IMG/VR virus record: IMGVR_UViG_3300025669_001766
Span: 1 to 45,894 of that record
From: a virus
Direction: 5' to 3' (one strand)
Length of the DNA: 45,894 nucleotides
The notes below the pieces were generated by a model, which saw only the letters and a list, made by a program, of their open reading frames with translations, was not told the origin of the DNA and made no database searches. Position 1 is the first letter of the stretch. Each line of letters begins with the position of its first letter. Below are positions 14,225 to 22,218 of this stretch, one piece after another. The position numbers and the translations under genes were made by a program.

Positions 14225-15054
14225 TAAGCAAACAATTTAATTATGCAGAAATGTTTTTAACATTAGGATGTAATTTGGGTTGTTCTTATTGTATAAATGA
14301 TGTTGATGGTGTAAAAAGAGATAGAGAAGAATTATCTGCAAAAAAATGGGCAAAGGCGATAAATAGATTTGATTGGAAAATTCCATTAACATTAGGTGGA
14401 GGAGAACCAACAATGCATAAAGAATTCTATAAATTACTTAACTTAATTAAGCCAGAAGTTAATTTAGAATTATTAACCAATCTTACCTTTGATCCAACAG
14501 AATTTATAATGAAAACTAAACCAAAAAGATTTACTAAAGGACATGGAGCATATAAATCAATTAGGGCTTCTTATCATCCAGAAAAACATAATCCTATTTC
14601 CTTAGTTAATAATGCTCAGATACTCCAAGACAATGGATTTAAGGTAGGGATATTTGGAATTAATCATCCAGCAAGTATGAAACCTAATATAGAGATGGCA
14701 GAATGGGCAAGAGATAAGGGAGTTTATTTTTTTATAAAAGATTTCTTAGGAGAAATTAAAGGACATAAATTTGGTTACTTAAAATACCCAGATGCAGTTG
14801 GGAAAAAAGAGGGAGAAAATGTTTTGTGTAGAACAAAAAATATAACAGTTGGACCAGATGGAGAGGTTTATAAATGTCATAGAGATTTATACCATGCAGA
14901 GAATTCTATTGGAAATATCCAAGATACTAATTTTAGTTTTAAATATAGATTTAGACAGTGTGGTGATTATGGGAAGTGTAATCCTTGTGACGTTAAAGCA
15001 AGAACTAATAGATTTTTAGAGATGGGCGATTCTAATGTGGAGATAACAAAATGA
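14221..15054 (+). CDS. Radical SAM enzyme, short, with Cys-rich C-terminus
   Basis: The protein has 277 residues. The CNLGCSYC motif near residue 18 is the CxxxCxxC ligand set of the radical SAM 4Fe-4S cluster, and TLGGGEPTMHKEF is the SAM-binding GGEP segment. The C-terminus has VLCRTKNITVGPDGEVYKCH and CGDYGKCNPC, resembling an auxiliary-cluster (SPASM-like) region. The substrate is unknown; the position suggests sugar or lipid-linked glycan chemistry. Confidence 0.85.
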   Translation: MISKQFNYAEMFLTLGCNLGCSYCINDVDGVKRDREELSAKKWAKAINRFDWKIPLTLGGGEPTMHKEFYKLLNLIKPEVNLELLTNLTFDPTEFIMKTKPKRFTKGHGAYKSIRASYHPEKHNPISLVNNAQILQDNGFKVGIFGINHPASMKPNIEMAEWARDKGVYFFIKDFLGEIKGHKFGYLKYPDAVGKKEGENVLCRTKNITVGPDGEVYKCHRDLYHAENSIGNIQDTNFSFKYRFRQCGDYGKCNPCDVKARTNRFLEMGDSNVEITK

Positions 15055-15725
15055 AATTATTAACAATATGCTCAACAAGAAAAAGACCAAAGTTAGCGAA
15101 GAAAATGTGTGACTCTTTTAATGAAACAAAAAGTGAGGGAACTGAAATAGTTTTCTATGTTTGGGAAGATGACCCTTTTGTAGAAGAATATAAAAGATTA
15201 TTAAAAGACGAAGATGTAATTTATGGAAAGGAAAGATATATGGGTGATATTTTAAATCACATCACAACAGAATATTATCCAGATGTTCAATATTATCAAA
15301 ATATAAACGATGATCACTTATATCTTGTGAAAGGTTGGGATAAATTAATGTTAGCTCCATTAGAAAAGAATAATGGTTGGGGTATATCATATTGTAAAGG
15401 TGTCAATGCAAAGCATAATCCTAATGCAGAAATAATGTCTGGAAAGATTGTAAAAGCGCTTGGTTATTATCTATGGCCAGAATTTAGACAATTTGGTTGT
15501 GAGCCTTATATGACTGCAATCGGAGAACATTTCAAATTCTTTTATTATATTAAAGGAGATATAATTGCTCATAATTGTATCAACATTGGAGCATTTGAAA
15601 AAGATGAAAACTGGCAATTTATTTATGGACAAGATGTTCCTCATGGGACGAGAGCATTTGAAAATTGGAAGAATACTAAAAGTGCAGAAGATTATAAAAA
15701 AATTGAGGATGCGATGAATGGATAG
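15051..15725 (+). CDS. Glycosyltransferase-like protein
   Basis: The protein has 224 residues. It begins LLTICSTRKRPKLAKKMCDS, the GT-A style start of family 2-like enzymes, and has YYQNINDDHLYLVKGWDKLM, where NDDH may be the DxD-type metal site. WDKLMLAPLEKNNGWGISYC follows. The family cannot be fixed by eye. It is coupled to its neighbours by short overlaps. Confidence 0.65.
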   Translation: MKLLTICSTRKRPKLAKKMCDSFNETKSEGTEIVFYVWEDDPFVEEYKRLLKDEDVIYGKERYMGDILNHITTEYYPDVQYYQNINDDHLYLVKGWDKLMLAPLEKNNGWGISYCKGVNAKHNPNAEIMSGKIVKALGYYLWPEFRQFGCEPYMTAIGEHFKFFYYIKGDIIAHNCINIGAFEKDENWQFIYGQDVPHGTRAFENWKNTKSAEDYKKIEDAMNG

Positions 15726-16131
15726 TAAATTAAAAAGTGCAACTAAGAGCATAATATGGAGAATAGTTGGAGTCCTAATCTTAGCAGCAGTTACTTGGTT
15801 TTATACAAAGTCTTGGATAACTGTTGGATTAGTAACAATAATTCATCATGTGACATTTCTATTTGTTTATTATTTCCATGAAAGGATTTGGTTAAAATTT
15901 AATTCTCCTTGTGGGCGTCAGAATTGTTTGCTATGTAATAGATTTCATGGAATGAAATTAAAACTATTGAAAATGTTTACTTATGAAACTATTTGTGGTA
16001 ATATACTATTGGGTATGATTACTTATTTTATCACAGGAAGCTGGATAGCAATGACTCAAATAACATTAACTTATATTGGAATTAAACATATCACTTATGT
16101 GATTAATGAATTTATATGGAAGACAAAATAA
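15718..16131 (+). CDS. DUF2061-type membrane protein
   Basis: The protein has 137 residues. KSIIWRIVGVLILAAVTWFY and the later ETICGNILLGMITYFITGSW are two copies of the DUF2061 pattern (S..K...WR..G...T....T). Each is followed by a helix ending in HVTFLFVYYFHERIW or HITYVINEFIW. About four membrane segments are predicted. A central CGRQNCLLC may bind metal. The function is unknown; it often occurs near sugar nucleotide genes. Confidence 0.75.
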   Translation: MDSKLKSATKSIIWRIVGVLILAAVTWFYTKSWITVGLVTIIHHVTFLFVYYFHERIWLKFNSPCGRQNCLLCNRFHGMKLKLLKMFTYETICGNILLGMITYFITGSWIAMTQITLTYIGIKHITYVINEFIWKTK

Positions 16132-16535
16132 TTTACGCTTATGTTGTAGCAGACCTAATTCATGTTGGGCATATTTTACACTTAGAAAACTGTAAGCAGT
16201 TTGGAGATAAATTGGTGGTAGGAGTTTTAACTGATGAGGCTTGTATGGAAAAAAAAGATAAACCAATTATTCCATTTGCTGAAAGAATGAAGATGGTTAG
16301 TTCGCTTAAATGTGTAGATGTTGTAATCCCTCAAAATGATTATTCTCCAACAATGAATATGAGAATTATCAAACCGGATTTCTTAATGGAAAGTTATTCT
16401 CACTCTGACGAAGATTTAGAAAAGACTTATGCTATTGCTAATGAATTAGATATTGAAGTAATTAAAATGCCTTATTATGATGCTCAAAGCACAACTAAAA
16501 TAAAGGAGAAAATATGCAAACAAAAAACAGAATAA
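16116..16535 (+). CDS. Cytidylyltransferase (TagD/RfaE C-terminal type)
   Basis: The protein has 139 residues. DLIHVGHILHLE is the HxGH nucleotidyltransferase motif, VVGVLTDE and RMKMVSSLKCVDVVIP are conserved in the family, and QSTTKIKEKI is the C-terminal STT.I signature. Such enzymes join CTP with a phosphorylated alcohol such as glycerol 3-phosphate. With the LicD-like gene at 17079 it may supply a CDP-activated group for transfer to a glycan. Confidence 0.85.
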   Translation: MEDKIIYAYVVADLIHVGHILHLENCKQFGDKLVVGVLTDEACMEKKDKPIIPFAERMKMVSSLKCVDVVIPQNDYSPTMNMRIIKPDFLMESYSHSDEDLEKTYAIANELDIEVIKMPYYDAQSTTKIKEKICKQKTE

Positions 16536-17101
16536 TTCAAGAAAAATATTATGCAGAAGAAAAAAGCAAAGATTGTCTTTATCTTACTCATAGAGAGAAA
16601 TGGAATTGGATGTATCAAGACCACGAAGCATTACTTGATATAATTGATAAATTTAATGTAAAGACAATTTTAGAATTAGGAACCTGGCAAGGATTTACCG
16701 CTGGACTAATGTTAAAGAAAGGAGTAAAAATTAAAGCAATAGATATTTGTGCTGGAATGGGAGTGGTTTATTCTCATGGTTCTCATAAACAAACTGATAA
16801 AGATAATTATGGAAAGTATGCAAGAGGGCCTAATTATGAATTAGAATTTCATGATACAAGAACCTATGAACCAAATGGACAAGAGTTTGATATGGTTTTT
16901 ATTGATGCAAATCATGATTATGAATTTGTAAAAGCTGATACAGAATTAGCAAGAAAGTTTAATCCTAAAGTAATAGCTTGGCATGATTATGGAAGTGAGC
17001 CAGGCGTTGGAAAATATATTGATGAATTAAAAAAGGAGGGTAAAGAGATTATTGGATTTGACCAATCTCTTATTGTATATGAAAACACAGATAATAATTG
17101 A
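16514..17101 (+). CDS. Class I SAM-dependent methyltransferase
   Basis: The protein has 195 residues. Motif I is ILELGTWQGFTAGLML, the acidic ribose-binding position is KAIDICAG, and FDMVFIDANHDYEFVKADTE resembles the Methyltransf_24 family, which includes sugar O-methyltransferases. AAAGGAG precedes the ATG. It overlaps the LicD-like gene by 23 nt. The target is probably a sugar. Confidence 0.75.
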   Translation: MQTKNRIIQEKYYAEEKSKDCLYLTHREKWNWMYQDHEALLDIIDKFNVKTILELGTWQGFTAGLMLKKGVKIKAIDICAGMGVVYSHGSHKQTDKDNYGKYARGPNYELEFHDTRTYEPNGQEFDMVFIDANHDYEFVKADTELARKFNPKVIAWHDYGSEPGVGKYIDELKKEGKEIIGFDQSLIVYENTDNN

Positions 17102-17645
17102 AGAATTTGATGATTTATGTAAGGAATTAAACATAACTTATTGTTTCACACTTGGAACTGCATTAGGAATTTATAGAGATGGAGAAACTATCCCTGGAGA
17201 TAATGATATTGATTTGATGGTTTTTTGTGGTAAGATGAAATTACAAGAATTACAAAAAAGATTATGTGCGATGGATTATTCTTTTACTGCTATGAATATT
17301 GGTTGGGGTAATGAGATGAATATGCATTTTTGGAAAGAGGGTATTTTACTTGATGCTCATTTTCAATGTTTGGATGCAGAAGATAAGTTCTTTGAAAAAT
17401 TTAATGAAGTAGAATATCATGGAAGAAAATATAATTTACCTTATCCGACTGGAGAATATCTTGAAATGGAATATAATGAAATTAATGTAAATAAAAATAA
17501 TTGGAAAAAGAAAGATTCTGGAAAGAGCAGGCCCTTAGTTGGGCAAAATGGGAAAAAAGCACTTGCAATAAATCCCGATAACTATTTTAAAAATAAATAC
17601 CAATGGGGGCAAGCAGGAGATATAGAATGGGACAAAAACCACTAA
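17079..17645 (+). CDS. LicD-family phosphotransferase
   Basis: From the ATG at 17079 the protein has 188 residues. TLGTALGIYRDGETIPGDND followed by IDLMVF is the LicD/nucleotidyltransferase-fold signature (G..LG..R....IP.D.DID). LicD proteins transfer phosphocholine or a related group from a CDP-donor to a sugar. The CDP-donor maker may be the gene at 16116. The C-terminal part lacks any membrane segment. It overlaps the radical SAM gene by 19 nt. Confidence 0.8.
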   Translation: MKTQIIIEEFDDLCKELNITYCFTLGTALGIYRDGETIPGDNDIDLMVFCGKMKLQELQKRLCAMDYSFTAMNIGWGNEMNMHFWKEGILLDAHFQCLDAEDKFFEKFNEVEYHGRKYNLPYPTGEYLEMEYNEINVNKNNWKKKDSGKSRPLVGQNGKKALAINPDNYFKNKYQWGQAGDIEWDKNH

Positions 17646-18736
17646 AACATAAAATAGATTTAGATCACAGAATGAACGATACTAAGTTACTTTGGCATAT
17701 GGATAGAGTAAAAGCTTGGTTAGATAGGGGAGAGAGAATTGCACCTATTCATATTGATATGGGAATTGCTAAGTTTTGTAATATTCGATGTGTTTATTGT
17801 TATGGTGAAAACCAAGAACAATGTATGAAATTTATCCAAAAAGATGCCTTACTTAATTTAGTTAGTAATGCTAAAAAGATCGGGATTAAATCTATTGGGT
17901 TTATTGGAGATGGGGAACCTACTTGTAATCCTAATATGCACGAAGCATTGGAGGCAGCTACTTGTGATATGGCAATTTCTACTAATGGTGTTTTACTTGA
18001 TACTGATGAGAAAAGAGAGAACGTTTTAAAAAATTGTAAATGGATGAGATTTAATATTTCTGCAGGAACAAGAGAGGGTTATAAAAAAATCCATAGCAGA
18101 GATTATTTTGATAAGGTTGTTGAAAACATTAAAGCAATGGTTAGATTAAAAAAAGAGAAAGGCTACGAATGTGAAGTAGGATTACAGAGTGTTTATGTTC
18201 CTGGAATGATGGATAATGATATGATTGAGCTTTCTAAATTAGCTGTTGAATCAGAAGTAGATTATCTTTTAATTAAACAATGTTCTTTACCAGACGGAAA
18301 TCTTAAGGTTGGACAAATTGAATTTGATGTTAATGATTATGATAAAGATAGTGTTCAGAAAATTCTAAGAGATTGTGAAGATATGTCTAACGACAAAACT
18401 AAGATAATTCCTAAGTGGGCCTTAATGGAACAAAAAGGGATAAGACCATACGACGGATGTTTAGGAATTCCTTTCTTAGTTCAGATTTCTGGAAATGGAG
18501 ATGTTTATCCTTGTGGGCAAATGTTTCAGAAAGAAAAATATAAAGAATACTTTATGGGTAATTTACATGATATGCCTTTTGGAGAAATAGTAAAGAGTGA
18601 AAGATATTGGGAAGTAGTCGAAAAGATGAAAAAGTTTAATGTTCATAAGGATTGCACTGGTGCTTGTCGTCAAGACAAAGTAAATGAGTTTCTATTTAAT
18701 TATGATAATCGTCCTCGAGGTATTAATTTCATATGA
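17627..18736 (+). CDS. Radical SAM enzyme with SPASM-like C-terminus
   Basis: With the ATG at 17627 the protein has 369 residues. CNIRCVYCYG (about residue 50) is the CxxxCxxC cluster motif and SIGFIGDGEPTCNP is the GGEP-equivalent. The C-terminus has CLGIPFLVQISGNGDVYPCG and, further on, CTGACR, which fit auxiliary Fe-S ligands. SPASM proteins modify peptides or sugars. The substrate here is unknown. It is the second radical SAM enzyme in the cassette. Confidence 0.87.
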   Translation: MGQKPLKHKIDLDHRMNDTKLLWHMDRVKAWLDRGERIAPIHIDMGIAKFCNIRCVYCYGENQEQCMKFIQKDALLNLVSNAKKIGIKSIGFIGDGEPTCNPNMHEALEAATCDMAISTNGVLLDTDEKRENVLKNCKWMRFNISAGTREGYKKIHSRDYFDKVVENIKAMVRLKKEKGYECEVGLQSVYVPGMMDNDMIELSKLAVESEVDYLLIKQCSLPDGNLKVGQIEFDVNDYDKDSVQKILRDCEDMSNDKTKIIPKWALMEQKGIRPYDGCLGIPFLVQISGNGDVYPCGQMFQKEKYKEYFMGNLHDMPFGEIVKSERYWEVVEKMKKFNVHKDCTGACRQDKVNEFLFNYDNRPRGINFI

Positions 18737-18963
18737 AATTTAAAAAATTTACTACATTAATAGATGAAGCTAATAAAAGAGAAATTAAAAATATAATTTT
18801 AACTTACAGAGAATTTGATACCCTATGTAGAAATACACGATTCTCGCATTGTCTTCTTGAAAAAAAGAAGCCCATTGAATATTGGATTTTTGGAAAGAGA
18901 ATAATCTTTGATGAGGACATAGAATATCAAGGATTACTTACTAAATCGAGGATTAAAATATGA
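18733..18963 (+). CDS. Small hypothetical protein
   Basis: This 76-residue basic protein starts MKFKKFTTLIDEANKREIKN. It has alternating strand-like segments (YWIFGKRIIFDEDIEYQG). It is flanked by 4-nt overlaps with the radical SAM gene and the RusA gene. No family was recognised. Confidence 0.65.
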   Translation: MKFKKFTTLIDEANKREIKNIILTYREFDTLCRNTRFSHCLLEKKKPIEYWIFGKRIIFDEDIEYQGLLTKSRIKI

Positions 18964-19340
18964 TAATCACATTACCTTTCAAAACACCGACGGTAAATCA
19001 TCTTTATTTTAATTGGAAAGGAAGAACTATAAAAACTAAGGAAGCTAAAGAATTAAAAAAAGAGATTTTAGAATTAGTTGGTGGTAGCTGGAATGAAATA
19101 CAATCACGACAAATAAAAGATAAAACATTAAAAGTTGTAGTAGAAGTTTATGAAGATTGGCTTTGTAAAGATGGAAGTGTTAAAAAGAAAGATGTAGCAA
19201 ATAGAGAAAAGTTTATAATAGATAGTGTGTTTGATAGTTTAGGAATAGATGATAAGTATATTTACGAATTAATAATAAGAAAGGTTCAAAGCGAAAAAGA
19301 ACAAGCGATAATAAAAATTGAGGTATACAATGAAATTTAA
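18960..19340 (+). CDS. RusA-type Holliday junction resolvase
   Basis: The protein has 126 residues. It begins LPFKTPTVNHLYFNW, the P..VN..Y core of RusA, and contains KDVANREKFIIDSVF then GIDDKYI, matching the D..N..K...D.l...DD.y.. catalytic acidic pattern. RusA resolves branched DNA before packaging. It sits oddly inside the glycan cassette. The RuvB-like ATPase at 4595 could be a functional partner. Confidence 0.82.
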   Translation: MIITLPFKTPTVNHLYFNWKGRTIKTKEAKELKKEILELVGGSWNEIQSRQIKDKTLKVVVEVYEDWLCKDGSVKKKDVANREKFIIDSVFDSLGIDDKYIYELIIRKVQSEKEQAIIKIEVYNEI

Positions 19341-19707
19341 AAAAGGAAATATCCCACATAATAAAGGAAAGAAATGTTCTTGGGTAACTGAAAAAAATCT
19401 AAAAGATAATCCTATGAAAAATAGCAAAAGTGTAGAGAAAATGCGAAAAAAGAAATTAGGGAAAGGTAAGGGTTGGATTTCATCTGGTTATAAATGTTTA
19501 AGTATAAATGGGATAAGATATTTTGAACACCATTCTGTATGGTTGAAAGCAAATCAATTACACAGAATTCCAATGGGTTGTGTGATACATCATCTTGATG
19601 GAAATAAATTAAATAATAGTCTTGGAAATCTTCAATTAATGCCAAATAAAGAGCATATGGAATTTCATGCACTTATTCAAGGAAATATGATAGGAGCTAA
19701 TAAATGA
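19330..19707 (+). CDS. HNH homing endonuclease
   Basis: With the ATG at 19330 the protein has 125 residues. The N-terminal KKGNIPHNKGKK and MKNSKSVEKMRKKKLGKGKG resemble NUMOD3-like DNA-binding elements. HHSVWLKAN, then VIHHLDGNKLNNSLGNLQLM and KEHMEFH, is the HNH signature of the phage type without zinc knuckles. It overlaps the RusA gene by 11 nt and the next gene by 4 nt. Confidence 0.87.
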   Translation: MKFKKGNIPHNKGKKCSWVTEKNLKDNPMKNSKSVEKMRKKKLGKGKGWISSGYKCLSINGIRYFEHHSVWLKANQLHRIPMGCVIHHLDGNKLNNSLGNLQLMPNKEHMEFHALIQGNMIGANK

Positions 19708-20780
19708 AAATAATTTTTAAGGGTGACTGCTTTTCTCCCACAGGAATCGCAACTGCAAATAGAGAAATGGTTAAGGCGTTAGCCAAAAGAGATGATGTTG
19801 AAATTCAAGTAGCTGATGTATGGAATTCTAAGTATGATTGTAATAAAGGATTAGAATATTTGAACAAAGCTATTGATGGAAATTCTAAAGATATTAAAAC
19901 TATTTTTGCTGCTTACCCTCAAACTTGGCAAGGTGGCTATGGAGAATTAATTGGACACCCAATTCATGAGGGGACTAAGATATTTCCACAATGGATTCCA
20001 TTAATTAATCAATGCGAAAAGATATTTGTTTGTTCTGAAAGTAATAAAAATTTGTATAAATGGAATGACATTACAATTCCAATAACTGTTATTCATTATG
20101 GAACTAATCCAGAAATTTATAAACCGGCACAGCTAAGGAACAGCTCTGGCACAGCTAAATTTACATTCCTTTCAGTTAATTCTTGGAGTGGTGAAGTTGG
20201 AGATAGAAAAGGAACTGATTTACTTTTAAGAGCATTTGATGAAGAATTTAAAGAGGGCGAAGCAAAATTAATTTTAAAGATTGGAACTTTCTGGCAAGAT
20301 AAAAGAGATTACAAACAATTAGCAAAAAACATTTTAGGACATGAAAATAAAGATATAATAATTGATACAGAATATAAAAGTGAAGAAGATTTAGTTAAGT
20401 ATTATCAAGAAGCAGATTGTTTTGTAGCACCCACAAAAGGAGAGGGATTTGGATTAACAATCTTAAACGCTATGGCTTGCGGATTACCAGTAGTTGTGAC
20501 TAAAGATGTTAATTCTGGACATATGGATTTCTGTAAAGATAGAGATTCAGTTGTTTGGATTGATGCGACAGAAGTTGAACAAGGAGATCCTCGATTTTAT
20601 TGCCCTGGAAATATGTTAGCTAAACCAGACTTTGAAGATATTAAAAAACAAATGAGATTTGCTTTTGAAAAGAAAGATGAATTAAAAGCAAGAGGCTTAG
20701 AGGTTAGTAAAGAAATTAGAGAGCATTGGACTTGGTCTGTAACGGCCGAGAAGATTGTTAAATTTTTACAAAATGACTAA
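19704..20780 (+). CDS. Family 4-like glycosyltransferase
   Basis: The protein has 358 residues with a GT-B fold. The N-terminus is KGDCFSPTGIATANREMVKA. The C-terminal donor site is FVAPTKGEGFGLTILNAMAC. The usual E-x7-E signature is E-x7-N here, a possible change in donor handling. GDRKGTDLLLRAFDEEF is the family's start of the second domain. It probably acts at the cytoplasmic membrane on a glycan chain. Confidence 0.87.
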   Translation: MKIIFKGDCFSPTGIATANREMVKALAKRDDVEIQVADVWNSKYDCNKGLEYLNKAIDGNSKDIKTIFAAYPQTWQGGYGELIGHPIHEGTKIFPQWIPLINQCEKIFVCSESNKNLYKWNDITIPITVIHYGTNPEIYKPAQLRNSSGTAKFTFLSVNSWSGEVGDRKGTDLLLRAFDEEFKEGEAKLILKIGTFWQDKRDYKQLAKNILGHENKDIIIDTEYKSEEDLVKYYQEADCFVAPTKGEGFGLTILNAMACGLPVVVTKDVNSGHMDFCKDRDSVVWIDATEVEQGDPRFYCPGNMLAKPDFEDIKKQMRFAFEKKDELKARGLEVSKEIREHWTWSVTAEKIVKFLQND

Positions 20781-21126
20781 ATCAAAAGGAAAAATCAAAA
20801 ACAGAAAGAAGATTAAACTTAGTGAAACACACAAGGAGAGCATTAAAAAATCTATGAAAGGCAAACATAAAGGTAAAGATAACCCTGCTTGGAAAGGTGG
20901 AAAGAGTAGAAAATACTCACAGACATTAAAAAAGACATTACCTCAAGTTTGTGTGGTTTGTGGTTCTAATGAAAATTTAGAAATACATCATAAAGACAGA
21001 AATCCAGAAAATAATGAATTATCTAATTTGGAAATTCTTTGTAGGTATCATCACAAGATAGAACATATTGCACATCTAATCCCATTTCAATATAAAAAAG
21101 GAGAGAATAACCACACAAGAAAATGA
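20773..21126 (+). CDS. HNH endonuclease with NUMOD3-like arm
   Basis: With the ATG at 20773 the protein has 117 residues. LSETHKESIKKSMKGKHKGK then DNPAWKGGKSRKYS is a NUMOD3-like DNA-binding motif. CVVCGSNENLEIHHKDRN with CRYHHK is a zinc-type HNH. It overlaps the glycosyltransferase by 8 nt. Confidence 0.87.
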   Translation: MTKSKGKIKNRKKIKLSETHKESIKKSMKGKHKGKDNPAWKGGKSRKYSQTLKKTLPQVCVVCGSNENLEIHHKDRNPENNELSNLEILCRYHHKIEHIAHLIPFQYKKGENNHTRK

Positions 21127-21407
21127 AATCAAATGAATTAAGAAAACATTTTGTATCATCAAGCAAATATCACTCCTATAAATGTAAGATATGTAAAAAA
21201 ACATTTAAATCTATAAATGATATTAAAGAACACTTCATATTAGAACATATGGAAGCTACAATTAAACTTAGAAAACCTCAGAAACTTTATCCCTATTATT
21301 TCTTTAGTGATGAGGAGAAAGTTATTGATGGAAAAGAATATATTAAACATGCTAAAATTTGGTATAATAAATCTAAAAAAGAAAAAATAGTGGAATATCT
21401 AAAATGA
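21123..21407 (+). CDS. C2H2-like zinc-finger protein
   Basis: The protein has 94 residues. YKCKICKKTFKSINDIKEHF then ILEH forms one C2H2 finger (CxxC...HxxxxH). The rest is basic and aromatic, ending KIWYNKSKKEKIVEYLK. It probably binds nucleic acid. It has ATGA overlaps on both sides. Confidence 0.75.
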   Translation: MKSNELRKHFVSSSKYHSYKCKICKKTFKSINDIKEHFILEHMEATIKLRKPQKLYPYYFFSDEEKVIDGKEYIKHAKIWYNKSKKEKIVEYLK

Positions 21408-22102
21408 ATCCAGAAGAATTAAAGGAGATGAATGAAATTGATTGGTGGCATCAAATGGAATTAGACGGAGTCATGACTCCTGGCAGAGATTATACTCAAC
21501 CAAAGTTACAAACAATACAATTACCAAATAATTTGAAGGGAAAAAGTGTGATAGATGTAGGAGCCTGGGATGGCTTCTTCTCTTTTGAATGTGAAAGACG
21601 AGGTGCTAAAGATGTTTTAGCGATTGATACAATTACTTGGAAAGAAGGCCCACTTTGGGCAGCAGATAAAGGTAGAGAGATAATGCATACTGGAAAAAAA
21701 GGTTTTAATTTTGCTCAAACAATCCTTAATTCAGCAGTTCAAAGTATGGAAATAGAAGTTATGGACTTAGCAAAAGCACAACCTAAACAATTTGATTTAG
21801 TTCTTTGCTTAGGAATTATGTATCACATGAAAGACCCTTTTGGGATGTGTAAAGTTATGTATGATATTACTGCAGAGGGGGGGATGTGTATTATTGAAAC
21901 TCATATGGATTGTATGAATATTAGAGATAAGGCTGTAATGGCTTTTTATTCTGATAAACAATGTAACAACGATCCTGGAACTTGGTGTGGGCCTAACCCT
22001 AAGTGTGTTGCAGAAATGCTAAAGGCTGCAGGATTTAAAGAAGTTAAAATGGTTTTTGCCAATGAGCAAATTCACAGGGGGGTATTTCACGCATTCAAAT
22101 GA
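21404..22102 (+). CDS. SAM-dependent methyltransferase, CmoB/DUF1698-like
   Basis: The protein has 232 residues. IDWWHQMELDGVMTPGRDYT then LKGKSVIDVGAWDGFFSFEC (motif I VGAWDGFF) and FDLVLCLGIMYHMKDP are typical of the CmoB-like group, which includes proteins in glycan clusters. CNNDPGTWCGPNPKCVAEML carries extra Cys. It is probably a sugar or carboxyl methyltransferase; tRNA wobble modification is less likely given the context. Confidence 0.78.
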   Translation: MNPEELKEMNEIDWWHQMELDGVMTPGRDYTQPKLQTIQLPNNLKGKSVIDVGAWDGFFSFECERRGAKDVLAIDTITWKEGPLWAADKGREIMHTGKKGFNFAQTILNSAVQSMEIEVMDLAKAQPKQFDLVLCLGIMYHMKDPFGMCKVMYDITAEGGMCIIETHMDCMNIRDKAVMAFYSDKQCNNDPGTWCGPNPKCVAEMLKAAGFKEVKMVFANEQIHRGVFHAFK

Positions 22103-22218
22103 TGACTTGTTTTCTCTGTTCTAAAGGAATTTTTCATGGCGAAGAAATCCCAATTAGAGTGGATGGAGAAGAAAAGGTAATCTGTAAGGAGTGTGATGAT
22201 GAAGAAGCATGGGAATAG
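22099..22218 (+). CDS. Mini zinc-ribbon protein
   Basis: This 39-residue frame, MMTCFLCSKGIFHGEEIPIR and so on, ends VICKECDDEEAWE. Two CxxC pairs about 28 residues apart form a complete zinc ribbon. It starts in an overlap with the methyltransferase stop and ends 10 nt into the next gene. The function is unknown. Confidence 0.6.
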   Translation: MMTCFLCSKGIFHGEEIPIRVDGEEKVICKECDDEEAWE

